A DNA stretch of 64,000 nt from an uncultured Bacteroidales bacterium. Its GTDB lineage: Bacteria; Bacteroidota; Bacteroidia; Bacteroidales; JAUNSR01. The notes under the pieces were generated by a model that worked only from the letters and a program-made list of their open reading frames with translations, did no database searches and was not told the origin of the DNA. The stretch spans positions 27,997-91,996 of the forward strand of contig CAMTOJ010000010.1 in the NCBI GenBank assembly GCA_947074145.1, given 5' to 3'. How positions within the stretch are numbered: position 1 is the first letter of the stretch; each line of letters starts with the position of its first letter. Shown here piece by piece: positions 8,975 to 18,849 of the stretch. The translations under genes were made by a program, and so were the position numbers.

Positions 8975-10366
8975 ATGCTTACCGTAGGATTAATTATCAC
9001 ATTTCTTCTTGGTCTTTCAATAGTTAATGCTCTCGCACGCGATCTTTCTCTTTTTGAGAAGTTCGGATTGTCATTTATAATCGGAATTTTTGTTACTACG
9101 GTAGCAATGTTGGTTCTTGATCTTATAGGAATTCCGTTGACTGCATCAGCCATTATTGCTACACAACTTATGATAACCGCAATTGCGGGGTTCTCTTTTT
9201 TCAGGAATTTTAATAAGAGTATTGAAAGGATAAAGTCTCGAGATTATAAATTGCCGAAATTCAATATGATATGGATGGTGTTTATCGCATTTACCATTTA
9301 TATTGAATATATGAATTTTGCCAAGTGTATGTATTTCCCAACTTTCGACCGCGACTCGCTTGCCGGTTTTGAGACTATGGGTTATATCACTGCAATGGAA
9401 CATACTTATAAGAATCTTTCAATTTTTGATGGCGATTATATTCCCGCGATCAATGGTGCGGGGAGTTATATAACTTATGCGCCAATGGTTCAGCTAAGTT
9501 ATGCATACGTATATCTTTTAGGCGCTCAGACCTCTAAGATAATCCCGGCTTTGATGTTTATGTTTTTCCTTATCTCTTTCTATGGAGTTACACGTCGAAT
9601 GGCCGGTGATACGCTGGCTGCGATTGCGACTTTCTTTGTTTCGATAACTCCCGAGATGACAGCTTTTTCGTCGATGTCGATTACCAATGTTATTCATGCC
9701 GTTTATGCTTCGCTGGGTATAATGTATATCGCAGTATGGTGGAGTAAGAAAAATATTTATGATCTTATAACGGGCGCTCTTCTTTTGGGTGCAAATATGT
9801 GGACAAGGACCGACGGAATAGTGTTTATCGGTGCAGCTTTTGTGATAGTGCTTGTTAATCTGATCAAAACAAAGCAAATGAAACCTCTATTTTGGTTCTT
9901 AGGATTAACTGTTGCTCCTGCTCTGTTTTGGGTTATATTTCAAAAGGCTACGGGTATTTTTGCAGAGTCGATTACTATTACCACTCCTTATTATGATAAG
10001 GTGAAGATGATGAAGATAATATATTATGTAATGGATCTGTTTACCAATACTCAATTTTACGGTTGGACTTTCGTTGCCTTCGTAATCGCATTTATTGCCA
10101 ATATTTGGTTTATAATAAAAAGGGGCGACAATCTTGCCGTCTTGGCTATGATGGTTATGGCTTATGTTGCTTATATGATAATGCTTTATCAGATAGATTA
10201 TAAATGGGATACTATCGAAAACGTATTGATGTATTCTGCAAAACGTTTTATGTTTTGTTTTGCTCCTATCGTTTGGTATTATTGTTCGACTAACCGAGTT
10301 TTTGTTACGGCTTTCGAAAAGGTAGATTCATTTCTTAGTATTAAACTTCAGAAAGAAACAAAATAG
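8975..10366 (+). CDS. Polytopic membrane protein, GT-C/PMT-like glycosyltransferase
   Basis: 463 aa, many TM segments, early luminal acidic loop (FPTFDRDSLAGFETMGYITAMEHTY) of GT-C type. Confidence 0.65.
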   Translation: MLTVGLIITFLLGLSIVNALARDLSLFEKFGLSFIIGIFVTTVAMLVLDLIGIPLTASAIIATQLMITAIAGFSFFRNFNKSIERIKSRDYKLPKFNMIWMVFIAFTIYIEYMNFAKCMYFPTFDRDSLAGFETMGYITAMEHTYKNLSIFDGDYIPAINGAGSYITYAPMVQLSYAYVYLLGAQTSKIIPALMFMFFLISFYGVTRRMAGDTLAAIATFFVSITPEMTAFSSMSITNVIHAVYASLGIMYIAVWWSKKNIYDLITGALLLGANMWTRTDGIVFIGAAFVIVLVNLIKTKQMKPLFWFLGLTVAPALFWVIFQKATGIFAESITITTPYYDKVKMMKIIYYVMDLFTNTQFYGWTFVAFVIAFIANIWFIIKRGDNLAVLAMMVMAYVAYMIMLYQIDYKWDTIENVLMYSAKRFMFCFAPIVWYYCSTNRVFVTAFEKVDSFLSIKLQKETK

Positions 10367-10450
10367 GATTTATTTATTACAAACAAAGATGATGTATATT
10401 TGAATACTGTTTTTTATCCGATTTTATATTCATCTTGTATATTTTTTTAA

Positions 10451-11536
10451 ATGCGACTGCTTATTTTCAATCCGTGGAATGATTTTGCGCTTGCAAATGG
10501 TGATCCGAACTTTTGCATTCCTGCATCTTCTGTAAAAATGGCTCATGATCTTGCTCCTATACAAAGTTTGTGGTCTGAACCGGGAGATATTATTTTTAAT
10601 CCTCAAAGAGGTTTATCATGTGACGAGGCAGATAAGGTTCAGGAGGTTATCCCCTGGGGTTGGAGTCCGCTTTTAAAAAAATTGCTTTTAAAAGCCGGAA
10701 TAACTGAAGAGATATTACCCGATGATGAAACGATAAAAAAGTTAAGGGAGATCTCTCACCGAAGAAGTTCTATTGCTTTTCTTAAACTCCTTGAAGATTC
10801 CGTTGAATACGATTTCGATATACCTCCAACTCCCGTTGAGTTTTCCGATAGCACAAAAGCTTCGGATTTTTTTGACATAAATCCGAAAACTCTTTTTAAA
10901 CTTCCCTGGAGCAGTAGCGGAAAAGGTATTTTCTGGTGCGAAAGGATGGATAAAATTGAAAGGGACAAAAGGGTGATCTCATCAATAAGAAGAATGGGAT
11001 CTATAATTGCCGAACACAGGTTTGATAAGGTGGTAGATTTTGCAATGTTGTTTGAATCTGACGGCCTTGGTAAAATTGTGTTTAAGGGATATTCATTATT
11101 TAATACCGATTCAAAAGGATCATATCAATCAAATCTACTTGCTTCTAATGATGATATTGAGGAAGAGCTTTGCCAATATACCAATCTCAGACAATTAAAT
11201 ATTCTAAAACTCAATATCATTAAGCTGCTCCCGAATGTTATTAACTATTATAACGGTATGTTTTGTATCGATATGATGATTTATAAAGAGAATGACAGAT
11301 ATTTTCTGCATCCATGTGTTGAGATAAATCTTCGAAACTCCATGGGACAGATTGCACGGCAATATTTTGATAAATTTATGAAGATGGGAAAAGGGAGTTT
11401 TCATGTTTCTTCAGACCGTAATATGTGTCGATATATAGATGATTTGAGAGATAAATCAAAGGGTGATGAAATAATTTGCCTTACTCCCGTTTACATGAAT
11501 ACAGAATATTGTATTTATGCCGATATTGAAAAATAA
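10451..11536 (+). CDS. Hypothetical protein, possible ATP-grasp-like fold
   Basis: 361 aa. TLFKLPWSSSGKGIFW (glycine-rich loop-like) and C-terminal MFCIDMMIYKEN...HPCVEINLRNSMG, resembling ATP-grasp metal-binding E/N residues. Confidence 0.55.
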   Translation: MRLLIFNPWNDFALANGDPNFCIPASSVKMAHDLAPIQSLWSEPGDIIFNPQRGLSCDEADKVQEVIPWGWSPLLKKLLLKAGITEEILPDDETIKKLREISHRRSSIAFLKLLEDSVEYDFDIPPTPVEFSDSTKASDFFDINPKTLFKLPWSSSGKGIFWCERMDKIERDKRVISSIRRMGSIIAEHRFDKVVDFAMLFESDGLGKIVFKGYSLFNTDSKGSYQSNLLASNDDIEEELCQYTNLRQLNILKLNIIKLLPNVINYYNGMFCIDMMIYKENDRYFLHPCVEINLRNSMGQIARQYFDKFMKMGKGSFHVSSDRNMCRYIDDLRDKSKGDEIICLTPVYMNTEYCIYADIEK

Positions 11537-11548
11537 CAATATAATGAT

Positions 11549-12499
11549 ATGAAAATAGTAGTATTAGACGGATATACGCTTAATCCCGGGGATCTTGACT
11601 GGACTCCCCTTAAAGAGCTTGGAGATGTAACAATTTATGATAGCACCTCTCCCTCTCAGCTTATTGAAAGAGCAAAGAGTGCAGAAGCGATATTAACTAA
11701 TAAAGTGGTAATCAACAGGGAGGAGATAGAACAACTTCCAAAGCTGAAATATATCGGCGTACTTGCCACGGGATACAATATTGTAGATCTTAAGGCTGCC
11801 GCTGAAGAGGAGATTATTGTTACCAATATTCCGGCCTATGCAACAATGTCGGTGGCTCAAATGGTTTTCGCCCATATTCTTAATATATCCAATCAGGTAG
11901 CTCTTCATTCTGATCTCGTAAAAAAAGGTGAATGGGCAAAGAGTGCTGAGTTTTGTTTTTGGAAAACCCCTTTGCATGAACTTGCAGGTTATACTCTCGG
12001 AGTTATTGGCCTGGGGCATACAGGTATGGCAACGGCAAAAATTGCTCTTGCTTTCGGTATGAAAGTGAAGGCTTTTACTTCAAGGAAAATGGAGATGGAG
12101 GGTATTGAGGCGGTTAGTCTTGATGAACTTTATACTACAAGCGATTTTATTTCGCTTCATTGTCCGCTAAATTCCACTACTCAGAATTTGATAAATGCTT
12201 TAAGTATTGAAAAGATGAAACCAACGGCTGTTATTATTAATACAGGTCGTGGAGGATTGATCAATGAACATGATCTTGCCATAGCCCTTAATAACGGAAG
12301 AATAGCCGCTGCCGGTGTTGATGTGCTTTCAAGCGAACCGCCAAAAGCAGATAATCCGCTTTTGACGGCTAAAAATTGTTATATCACGCCACATATTGCC
12401 TGGGCTACCCAGGAGGCAAGAAAAAGACTTCTTAATATGGCTGTTGAGAATTTGAAACTTTATATGAATAATACAATAATCAATCAGGTTACGATGTAA
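11549..12499 (+). CDS. D-2-hydroxyacid dehydrogenase (NAD-binding)
   Basis: 316 aa. TLGVIGLGHTGMATAKIALAFGMKV (GxGxxG), INTGRGGLINEHDL, TPHIAWAT. Confidence 0.93.
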   Translation: MKIVVLDGYTLNPGDLDWTPLKELGDVTIYDSTSPSQLIERAKSAEAILTNKVVINREEIEQLPKLKYIGVLATGYNIVDLKAAAEEEIIVTNIPAYATMSVAQMVFAHILNISNQVALHSDLVKKGEWAKSAEFCFWKTPLHELAGYTLGVIGLGHTGMATAKIALAFGMKVKAFTSRKMEMEGIEAVSLDELYTTSDFISLHCPLNSTTQNLINALSIEKMKPTAVIINTGRGGLINEHDLAIALNNGRIAAAGVDVLSSEPPKADNPLLTAKNCYITPHIAWATQEARKRLLNMAVENLKLYMNNTIINQVTM

Positions 12500-12510
12500 C
12501 CTGATTTTTT
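12483..12510 (+). terminator. Rho-independent terminator overlapping the dehydrogenase stop
   Basis: AATCAGGTTAC-GAT-GTAACCTGATT followed by T-run. Confidence 0.85.
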
Positions 12511-12887
12511 TATTTTACTGCAATACATTCAATCTCAATCATTGCTCCTTTTGGAAGTTCTTTTACTGCAAATGCAGAGCGTGCAGGAAAATCACCTTCA
12601 AAATATGTCGCATATATTTCATTCATTTCTGCGAAAAGCGACATATCGGCAAGAAAAACCGTTGTCTTTACAATTGCTGCCGTTGTTAATCCGGCTGCAG
12701 CAAGTATGTTTTTTATATTTTCAAACGATTGTTTTGTTTGTGCCTTTATTCCACCTTCGGGAAATGCTCCTGTCGCAGGATCAAGAGGTAATTGTCCTGA
12801 AAGAAAAACCATCCCTCCCGCTTCTATTGCCTGACTATATGGTCCGATTGCTGCCGGTGCATTTTGTGTAGATATTACTTTTTTCAT
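12510..12887 (-). CDS. ridA: RidA family enamine/imine deaminase
   Basis: 125 aa: APAAIGPYSQAIEAGGMVFLSGQLPLDPATG, ...KTTVFLADMSLFAEMNEIYATYF. Confidence 0.95.
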   Translation of the reverse strand: MKKVISTQNAPAAIGPYSQAIEAGGMVFLSGQLPLDPATGAFPEGGIKAQTKQSFENIKNILAAAGLTTAAIVKTTVFLADMSLFAEMNEIYATYFEGDFPARSAFAVKELPKGAMIEIECIAVK

Positions 12888-12929
12888 AATCTTTGTTGTT
12901 TTTAATGATTGGCAAATATAAAATAAAAA

Positions 12930-12968
12930 GCCCGGAACAAAGAGTTGTTTTCTCCTTTTCCGGGCAAT
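12930..12968 (-). terminator. Terminator hairpin downstream of rlmB
   Basis: GCCCGGAA...TTCCGGGC inverted repeat with T-rich flank on minus strand. Confidence 0.7.
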
Positions 12969-12993
12969 TGATATGATTTGTTTTTAACAGGTT

Positions 12994-13746
12994 TTACTGC
13001 TCACATGCGTTAAGTCGCTGGCGAATACATTCATAAATAAGTACTCCTGCAGCAACAGATACATTTAATGAACCAATCTCGCCGAACATAGGTATAGAAA
13101 CAAGAGAATCGCATATTCTCAGGTTTTCATTACTTATTCCGGTATCTTCAGAGCCCATAACAATAGCAACGGGATCAAGATAATCGGTAGTTTTTGTATA
13201 ATTACGTTCTGTTTTTTCGGTAGCGGCAACAATTTTATAGCCCGATTCTTTTAAGAATTTAAGGGCCGAATTGATACTTTTTTCACGACAAACAGGGATA
13301 TGATGAAGTGCTCCCGCCGAAGTTTTTATTGCATCCGCATTGACAGATACGCTTCCCTTTTCAGGTATAACAATAGCATCTACACCGGCACATTCACATG
13401 TGCGGGCAATAGCACCGAAGTTGCGAACATCGGTTAGTCCGTCAAGAACCATAATACATGGCAGACGGCCATCTTCATAAAATGTTGGAACAAGATCTTC
13501 AAGTTTCTGATATGTAACGGCTGAAAGATATGCAATCACACCCTGGTGATTCTTTCTTGTTACACGGTTGATCTTTTCAAGTGGCACTCTTTGAACCGGG
13601 ATACCCGCCTCTTTTATTGCCATGAAAAGTTCCTTTGCAAGTTCACCTTCAAGTCCGATCTTTACAAGTACCTTATCAACCTGTTTGCCCGCCTGAATCG
13701 CTTCAATCACGGCTCTAATTCCAAAAATGGTTTCGCTTTTATTCAT
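12994..13746 (-). CDS. rlmB: 23S rRNA (guanosine-2'-O-)-methyltransferase RlmB (SpoU/TrmH family)
   Basis: 250 aa: LDGLTDVRNFGAIARTCECAGVDAIVIP, VMGSEDTGIS, IPMFGEIGSLNVSVAAGVLIYE. Confidence 0.95.
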   Translation of the reverse strand: MNKSETIFGIRAVIEAIQAGKQVDKVLVKIGLEGELAKELFMAIKEAGIPVQRVPLEKINRVTRKNHQGVIAYLSAVTYQKLEDLVPTFYEDGRLPCIMVLDGLTDVRNFGAIARTCECAGVDAIVIPEKGSVSVNADAIKTSAGALHHIPVCREKSINSALKFLKESGYKIVAATEKTERNYTKTTDYLDPVAIVMGSEDTGISNENLRICDSLVSIPMFGEIGSLNVSVAAGVLIYECIRQRLNACEQ

Positions 13747-13779
13747 TATAAGATAAATCTGTTTTGTTTTCTTTTTTCG

Positions 13780-15444
13780 TTATTTGTTTTGTCCCATCAA
13801 GACACGGGCGTTCTCTTTTGCCTGTTCTGTAAGGACTGCTCCCGAAAGCATTCGGGCAAGTTCGTCGATTCTCTCCTGCAAAGATAGTGAAACTATATTT
13901 GTGGAGGTGCCATTTTCATTGTCTGTCTTATAAACTTTGAAATGATTATCACCTTTTGCAGCAACTTGAGGCAAGTGAGATATGGTTACAACCTGCATAA
14001 AGGCCGACATTCGTTTCATTATATCACCCATTTTATCGGCAATTTCTCCCGAAACTCCGGTATCTACCTCATCAAATATAATGGTTGGAAGTGATGCATT
14101 GTTCGCAATCAGTGACTTTATTACAAGCATAAGTCGCGAGATCTCCCCTCCCGAAGCTACATCGACAACCGGCATAAGCGATTGTTTTTTGTTGGCGGAG
14201 AACAGATATGATATATTATCGAGTCCGTTTTCGTCAAATTTGCTTTTCTGTGTCAGTTCAACTTTAAACCGGGCATTCGGCATTCCAAGCGGTTGGATTG
14301 TTTTTATCAGATTGGCTGCAAATGAAGCTGACGTTTCCGCTCTTTTTAGTGAAAGTTCTTTACCAAGAGTTATAACTCGTCCCTCCTGGTCATGAAGCAG
14401 TTTCTCTTGTTCAGCTATTTTCTCATCAGAATTATCTATTCCGTTGATCTTTTCTCTCAATGTTTCTCTTATTGTGATAAGTTCTTCAACGGAAGAGACG
14501 CGATGCTTTTGCTGAAGATTATAAAGAAGATCCAAACGTTCGTTTATCATCGTCATTTTTTCCGGATCAAACTCCACATCCTCCTGAGCATATTCTATCT
14601 CATTGGCAAGATCTTTAAGATCAATATAATCGGACTCAAGACGATCGGCAATATCGCCTGCTCTTGAAAAGATTCTCTTTAATGATGATGCTTTGCCGGA
14701 GGCCTCTTTAAGAAGTGATATTACGCCGCCGTCTGCACTCTCGAGCAGCGAATGAATGGCATATAGCGCTTGTTTAATCTCTTCGGCATTTGAAAGAGTT
14801 TTAATCTCATCTTCCATTTGTTCCTGTTCTCCCGGGTTGAGTTTGGCTTCCTCAAGCTGTTCGAACTGGAAACGAAGATAATCTGCCTCTTCAAGCGATT
14901 TGTCGAGTGCCTCTTTCATCTGTTTAAGATCAGCCTCAATCTTTTTATATCTTTTATATTCAGATCTATATTGAACAAGTGCTTTATTATTACCGGCCAA
15001 AGCATCGATTACACGAAGTTGAAACGAGCTATCGCCAAGCAATAGATTATGATGTTGAGAATGGATGTCGATAAGATTGCCCGTTAAACCTCTAAGATGT
15101 TGAAGTTGTACAGGTGAGTCATTTATAAAAGCTCGCGATTTACCTGTGGAAAATAGTTCTCTTCTGATTATACAATGAGCATTGTCGTAATCAAGATCAT
15201 TCTCTTTGAAGTAATCTTCCAAATCATAATATGAAAGATCGAATTCACCCTCTATTATACATTTGGATTCACCCTCTTTGACGCTTTTGGCATCCGCTCT
15301 TGCTCCCAGAATAAGAGCCAAGGCACCCAGTATTATCGATTTTCCGGCTCCTGTTTCTCCCGTAAGAACAGTGAATCCTTTATTAAATTCGATATTTAGG
15401 GAATCTATTAAGGCGTAATTTGTAATGCTTAATGACTTGATCAT
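13780..15444 (-). CDS. recN: DNA repair protein RecN
   Basis: 554 aa: SLSITNYALIDSLNIEFNKGFTVLTGETGAGKSIILGAL, DIHSQHHNLLL, ASGGEISRLMLVIK, TIIFDEVDTGVSG. Confidence 0.97.
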   Translation of the reverse strand: MIKSLSITNYALIDSLNIEFNKGFTVLTGETGAGKSIILGALALILGARADAKSVKEGESKCIIEGEFDLSYYDLEDYFKENDLDYDNAHCIIRRELFSTGKSRAFINDSPVQLQHLRGLTGNLIDIHSQHHNLLLGDSSFQLRVIDALAGNNKALVQYRSEYKRYKKIEADLKQMKEALDKSLEEADYLRFQFEQLEEAKLNPGEQEQMEDEIKTLSNAEEIKQALYAIHSLLESADGGVISLLKEASGKASSLKRIFSRAGDIADRLESDYIDLKDLANEIEYAQEDVEFDPEKMTMINERLDLLYNLQQKHRVSSVEELITIRETLREKINGIDNSDEKIAEQEKLLHDQEGRVITLGKELSLKRAETSASFAANLIKTIQPLGMPNARFKVELTQKSKFDENGLDNISYLFSANKKQSLMPVVDVASGGEISRLMLVIKSLIANNASLPTIIFDEVDTGVSGEIADKMGDIMKRMSAFMQVVTISHLPQVAAKGDNHFKVYKTDNENGTSTNIVSLSLQERIDELARMLSGAVLTEQAKENARVLMGQNK

Positions 15445-15445
15445 A

Positions 15446-16393
15446 TTATTTAGATTCTTTTTTTATCTCATCAATTCGTCGGGCGTACGACGGATAGATA
15501 TTTAATAATGTCTTATGAATATTTTCCTTTTCAGAAGCAGAAGATTGCGAATAAACATTTATTAGTTCATCCAGTTTTGTGTCTATAAAAACTGAAAGAA
15601 GCGGCGATTGAGTATTTGCCTGATGTATCGTTTTCATCTGTTCGACACATTCTGAAATTACGGACTTACCTTTGTCGGCTCCCTGCGACATTACATCAAG
15701 TCCTTTGCGGTGATAATTATACCAAAGCTCGCGGAAAGGGCGCATATTCTCTTCAAGCAGAGAATATACCAGTCCGTGACGGTTTCTTGTATTGTCGAAT
15801 GCACGCCATCCCGATTCGGGTGTTGACTGGCACAGATTTACGATAGCTTCTGCTTTTCTGAAATATGGATTACCGCCACCCGGTGAAAATGTATCGAAAT
15901 CCATACCCATAATCACATATATGTAGTATGTAACAATGGCTACAAGATTGCTTTCAATAGTTTGTTCGTTGTAAACTATAGGTTCATTTTCCTGATAAGA
16001 AAAAGAGATATCGGTATCACGGAAGTTGAACGTTGCGGTGGTGTAAGATGAATTGTAAACCGGACGTCTTGCCTGAACGGTTAGTTCTCCTGAGTATGTA
16101 TCCTGAGAAGTGATACTTTTAATGGTGAAATTAAAGTTACAATCTATCTTTTCAACATTTGAAAATTTGGCATCCGACCATTTATTGGTGTTTATAAATT
16201 CATTAAGTTCACTTTCAAGTGTAGTGAACATCTGCTTATAGGTTCCCTCAATCTGATTTGCGTTGATTTTCACAGAAGCATTAAGTTCCTGAGAACGTAC
16301 TTCGGCGACAAAGAGTAGGCTTAGTATAAAAACAGTTGCCGTTAATATGGCTTTTTTAGAGAGTATGTTGAAACGATGTTGCATCTTAATCAA
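15446..16393 (-). CDS. DUF4835 family protein
   Basis: 315 aa secreted protein; ELNASVKINANQIEGTYKQMFTTLESELNEFINTNKWSD is characteristic of this Bacteroidetes family next to recN/coaBC. Confidence 0.9.
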   Translation of the reverse strand: MIKMQHRFNILSKKAILTATVFILSLLFVAEVRSQELNASVKINANQIEGTYKQMFTTLESELNEFINTNKWSDAKFSNVEKIDCNFNFTIKSITSQDTYSGELTVQARRPVYNSSYTTATFNFRDTDISFSYQENEPIVYNEQTIESNLVAIVTYYIYVIMGMDFDTFSPGGGNPYFRKAEAIVNLCQSTPESGWRAFDNTRNRHGLVYSLLEENMRPFRELWYNYHRKGLDVMSQGADKGKSVISECVEQMKTIHQANTQSPLLSVFIDTKLDELINVYSQSSASEKENIHKTLLNIYPSYARRIDEIKKESK

Positions 16394-16616
16394 TGATTGA
16401 TTTTCAGTATAAAATTACAAAGAAAGTTTGTCAATTCGACTATTAATCGGAATTGAAGTTTATTACTCTTTGATTAATAGATGATTAGAAGTAAATATTT
16501 TAAGGTATAGATTATCTTTTGAAGTTCTGTAGCCTTAATAATATTTATCCTTACATTATTAACGTAAAACATATCACTCTTATTATAATCAGACTTTTAT
16601 AAGTAATAATAATATA

Positions 16617-16671
16617 AAAAGAGCCGGAAACATTCAGATAGATATGATATGTTTTCGGCTCTTTTGGTCTT
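16617..16671. terminator. Bidirectional terminator-like hairpin
   Basis: AAAAGAGCCGgAAACAT...ATGTTTtCGGCTCTTTT. Confidence 0.75.
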
Positions 16672-16686
16672 AACTGTGAGATTGTT

Positions 16687-17901
16687 TTATTTCAAAGATA
16701 TCGTTTCTGATACTTTGGATATAATATCTTTTGCGACATCAGATTTTGACTTCAATTCAAAAGGAAATTTATTTCCCTCTTTATCGATGATGGTTATCTT
16801 ATTGGTGTCCGTTCTGAATCCGGCGCCTTTATCATTTAAGGAATTAAGAACGATGAAATCAAGATTCTTTTTTCTTATTTTCAAAACAGCATTGTTTTCC
16901 TCATCATTGGTTTCAAGAGCAAATCCCACCATTACTTGTTCGGGGCTAACCTTAGAGCCAAGATCTGCTGCTATATCAGGATTGGGAACAAGTGAGATTT
17001 TAATCTCCTCGCCCTCTTTTCTTTTCATCTTTTTCTCTGCAACGAAATCGGGACGATAGTCGGCAACAGCAGCGCAAAGTATAATAATATCACTCTGAGA
17101 GAAATTTTCCAAAGCCTCTTTATGCATTTGCAGTGCTGACTCAACGTCAATAACCTTTATTGCTTTATTCCGGGCTTTAATATTTACGGGACCGGAAATA
17201 AGAGTAACCTCCGCTCCTCTCGCCGCGCACTCCTCTGCAAGAGCATATCCCATTTTTCCTGATGAATAGTTTCCGATAAAACGAACCGGATCAATCTTTT
17301 CGTAAGTCGGGCCGGCTGTTATCATCACCTTCTTTCCTGTCAGATTAGACTTTTTTTTTTCGTCAAAATACTCTTCAAGAACTTCGATTATCTTATCGGG
17401 CTCCTCCATTCTACCTTTACCGATAAGGTGACTTGCAAGTTCTCCCGATGCAGGCTCTATAATTGTATTGCCGTAAGAACGAAGTCGTTCGATATTGCGT
17501 GTTGTAGATGGATGAGCAAACATATCAAGGTCCATTGCAGGGGCAACAAAAACAGGTGCTTTGGCAGAAAGATAGGTTGTGATAAGCATATTATCGGCAA
17601 TACCGTTTGCCATCTTTCCGATAGTTGAAGCCGATGCAGGTGCAATCACTACAGCATCTGCCCACAAGCCAAGATCAACATGACTGTTCCATGAACCGGT
17701 GTTAGCTGTAAAAAATTCGCTTATTACGGGTTTGCCCGTTAATGCGGAAAGTGTAACGGGAGTTATAAACTCTTTTCCCGCTGGTGTCATTACAACCTGA
17801 ACCTCACATCCTTTCTTTATAAGACCTCGTACAAGATATGCAGCTTTATAGGCTGCAATACTGCCTGTTATTCCGACAATGATATTTTTTCCTTTAAGCA
17901 T
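16687..17901 (-). CDS. coaBC: Bifunctional phosphopantothenoylcysteine decarboxylase/phosphopantothenate--cysteine ligase
   Basis: 404 aa: IIVGITGSIAAYKAAYLVRGL, MANGIADNMLITTYLSAKAPVFVAPAMD, VMITAGPTYEKIDPVRFIGNYSSGKMG. Confidence 0.97.
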   Translation of the reverse strand: MLKGKNIIVGITGSIAAYKAAYLVRGLIKKGCEVQVVMTPAGKEFITPVTLSALTGKPVISEFFTANTGSWNSHVDLGLWADAVVIAPASASTIGKMANGIADNMLITTYLSAKAPVFVAPAMDLDMFAHPSTTRNIERLRSYGNTIIEPASGELASHLIGKGRMEEPDKIIEVLEEYFDEKKKSNLTGKKVMITAGPTYEKIDPVRFIGNYSSGKMGYALAEECAARGAEVTLISGPVNIKARNKAIKVIDVESALQMHKEALENFSQSDIIILCAAVADYRPDFVAEKKMKRKEGEEIKISLVPNPDIAADLGSKVSPEQVMVGFALETNDEENNAVLKIRKKNLDFIVLNSLNDKGAGFRTDTNKITIIDKEGNKFPFELKSKSDVAKDIISKVSETISLK

Positions 17902-17984
17902 TTTTCTTCCTTCTCTTTTTATATTCTTTTTCCTGTTATGTCATTTTACATAACATAGATGAGCGAAAATATCTCTTTTGAATT

Positions 17985-18755
17985 TTATTTCTTGTTGAAT
18001 CCCCTTAGTTTGATCTCTGTCAATACTTTTTTTGTGCTAAGAGCGAAATCTCCCTGCATCATCCATCCGTAGTAACCGATATCAGATGAAAAAACCTCCT
18101 CTACGGGGCGTCCTTTGTATTTTCCGAAATTGAATACTTCAACTCCTTTATCATTATAAATAATTCTTCCGGCAAAATCAACATTCTTATTTTGTGTAGT
18201 ATATTTTGCAAGAAAATCTATATCATTTTCAAGATCATCATATTTATCAAGCTGTCCTTTCAAAACTTCATAAGTTGCGCGTGTATCAGCTTCCGCTCCG
18301 TGTGCACCAACAAGCTCTTTGTCGCAATAGAATTTATAAGCGGCAGAAAGTGTGCGTTGTTCTTTTTTATGAAATACAGTCTGTACATCAACAAACTTAC
18401 GGTTGCTCAAATCGATATCAACTCCGGCACGAAGGATCTCCTCCATTAATAACGGAACATCGAAACGATTGGAGTTATATCCTGCTATGTCACACCCTTC
18501 TATATCCTTTGCAATAATCTTTGCAAGCTCTTTAAAGGTGGGTTTATCAGCTACCATTTCATCGGTTATTTTGTGTATTGCCGATGATTCCGGAGGTATT
18601 GGCATTCCGGGATTGACAAGATATGTAGTTGACACCTCTTTTCCGTTAGGATATATTTTAAGATATGATATTTCAACTATTCTGTCGTTGATTATATTTA
18701 TTCCCGTTGTTTCAAGATCAAAGAAAACAATTGGGTTCTTTAGTTTTAACTCCAT
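17985..18755 (-). CDS. DnaQ-like 3'-5' exonuclease
   Basis: 256 aa: VFFDLETTGINIINDRIVEIS, AIHKITDEMV, GYNSNRFDVPLL, AHGAEADTRAT (DEDDh). Confidence 0.92.
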   Translation of the reverse strand: MELKLKNPIVFFDLETTGINIINDRIVEISYLKIYPNGKEVSTTYLVNPGMPIPPESSAIHKITDEMVADKPTFKELAKIIAKDIEGCDIAGYNSNRFDVPLLMEEILRAGVDIDLSNRKFVDVQTVFHKKEQRTLSAAYKFYCDKELVGAHGAEADTRATYEVLKGQLDKYDDLENDIDFLAKYTTQNKNVDFAGRIIYNDKGVEVFNFGKYKGRPVEEVFSSDIGYYGWMMQGDFALSTKKVLTEIKLRGFNKK

Positions 18756-18768
18756 AGGTTTTTGATAA

Positions 18769-18822
18769 AATGAATGCCGGAAATATATCAGATTCTTACA
18801 ATGAAATATTTTTCCGGCATTA
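18769..18822. terminator. Hairpin between dnaN and the exonuclease gene
   Basis: AATGCCGGAAATAT...ATATTTTTCCGGCATT. Confidence 0.65.
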
Positions 18823-18849
18823 GTATTATAAAATGTAAATAATCAGAAT

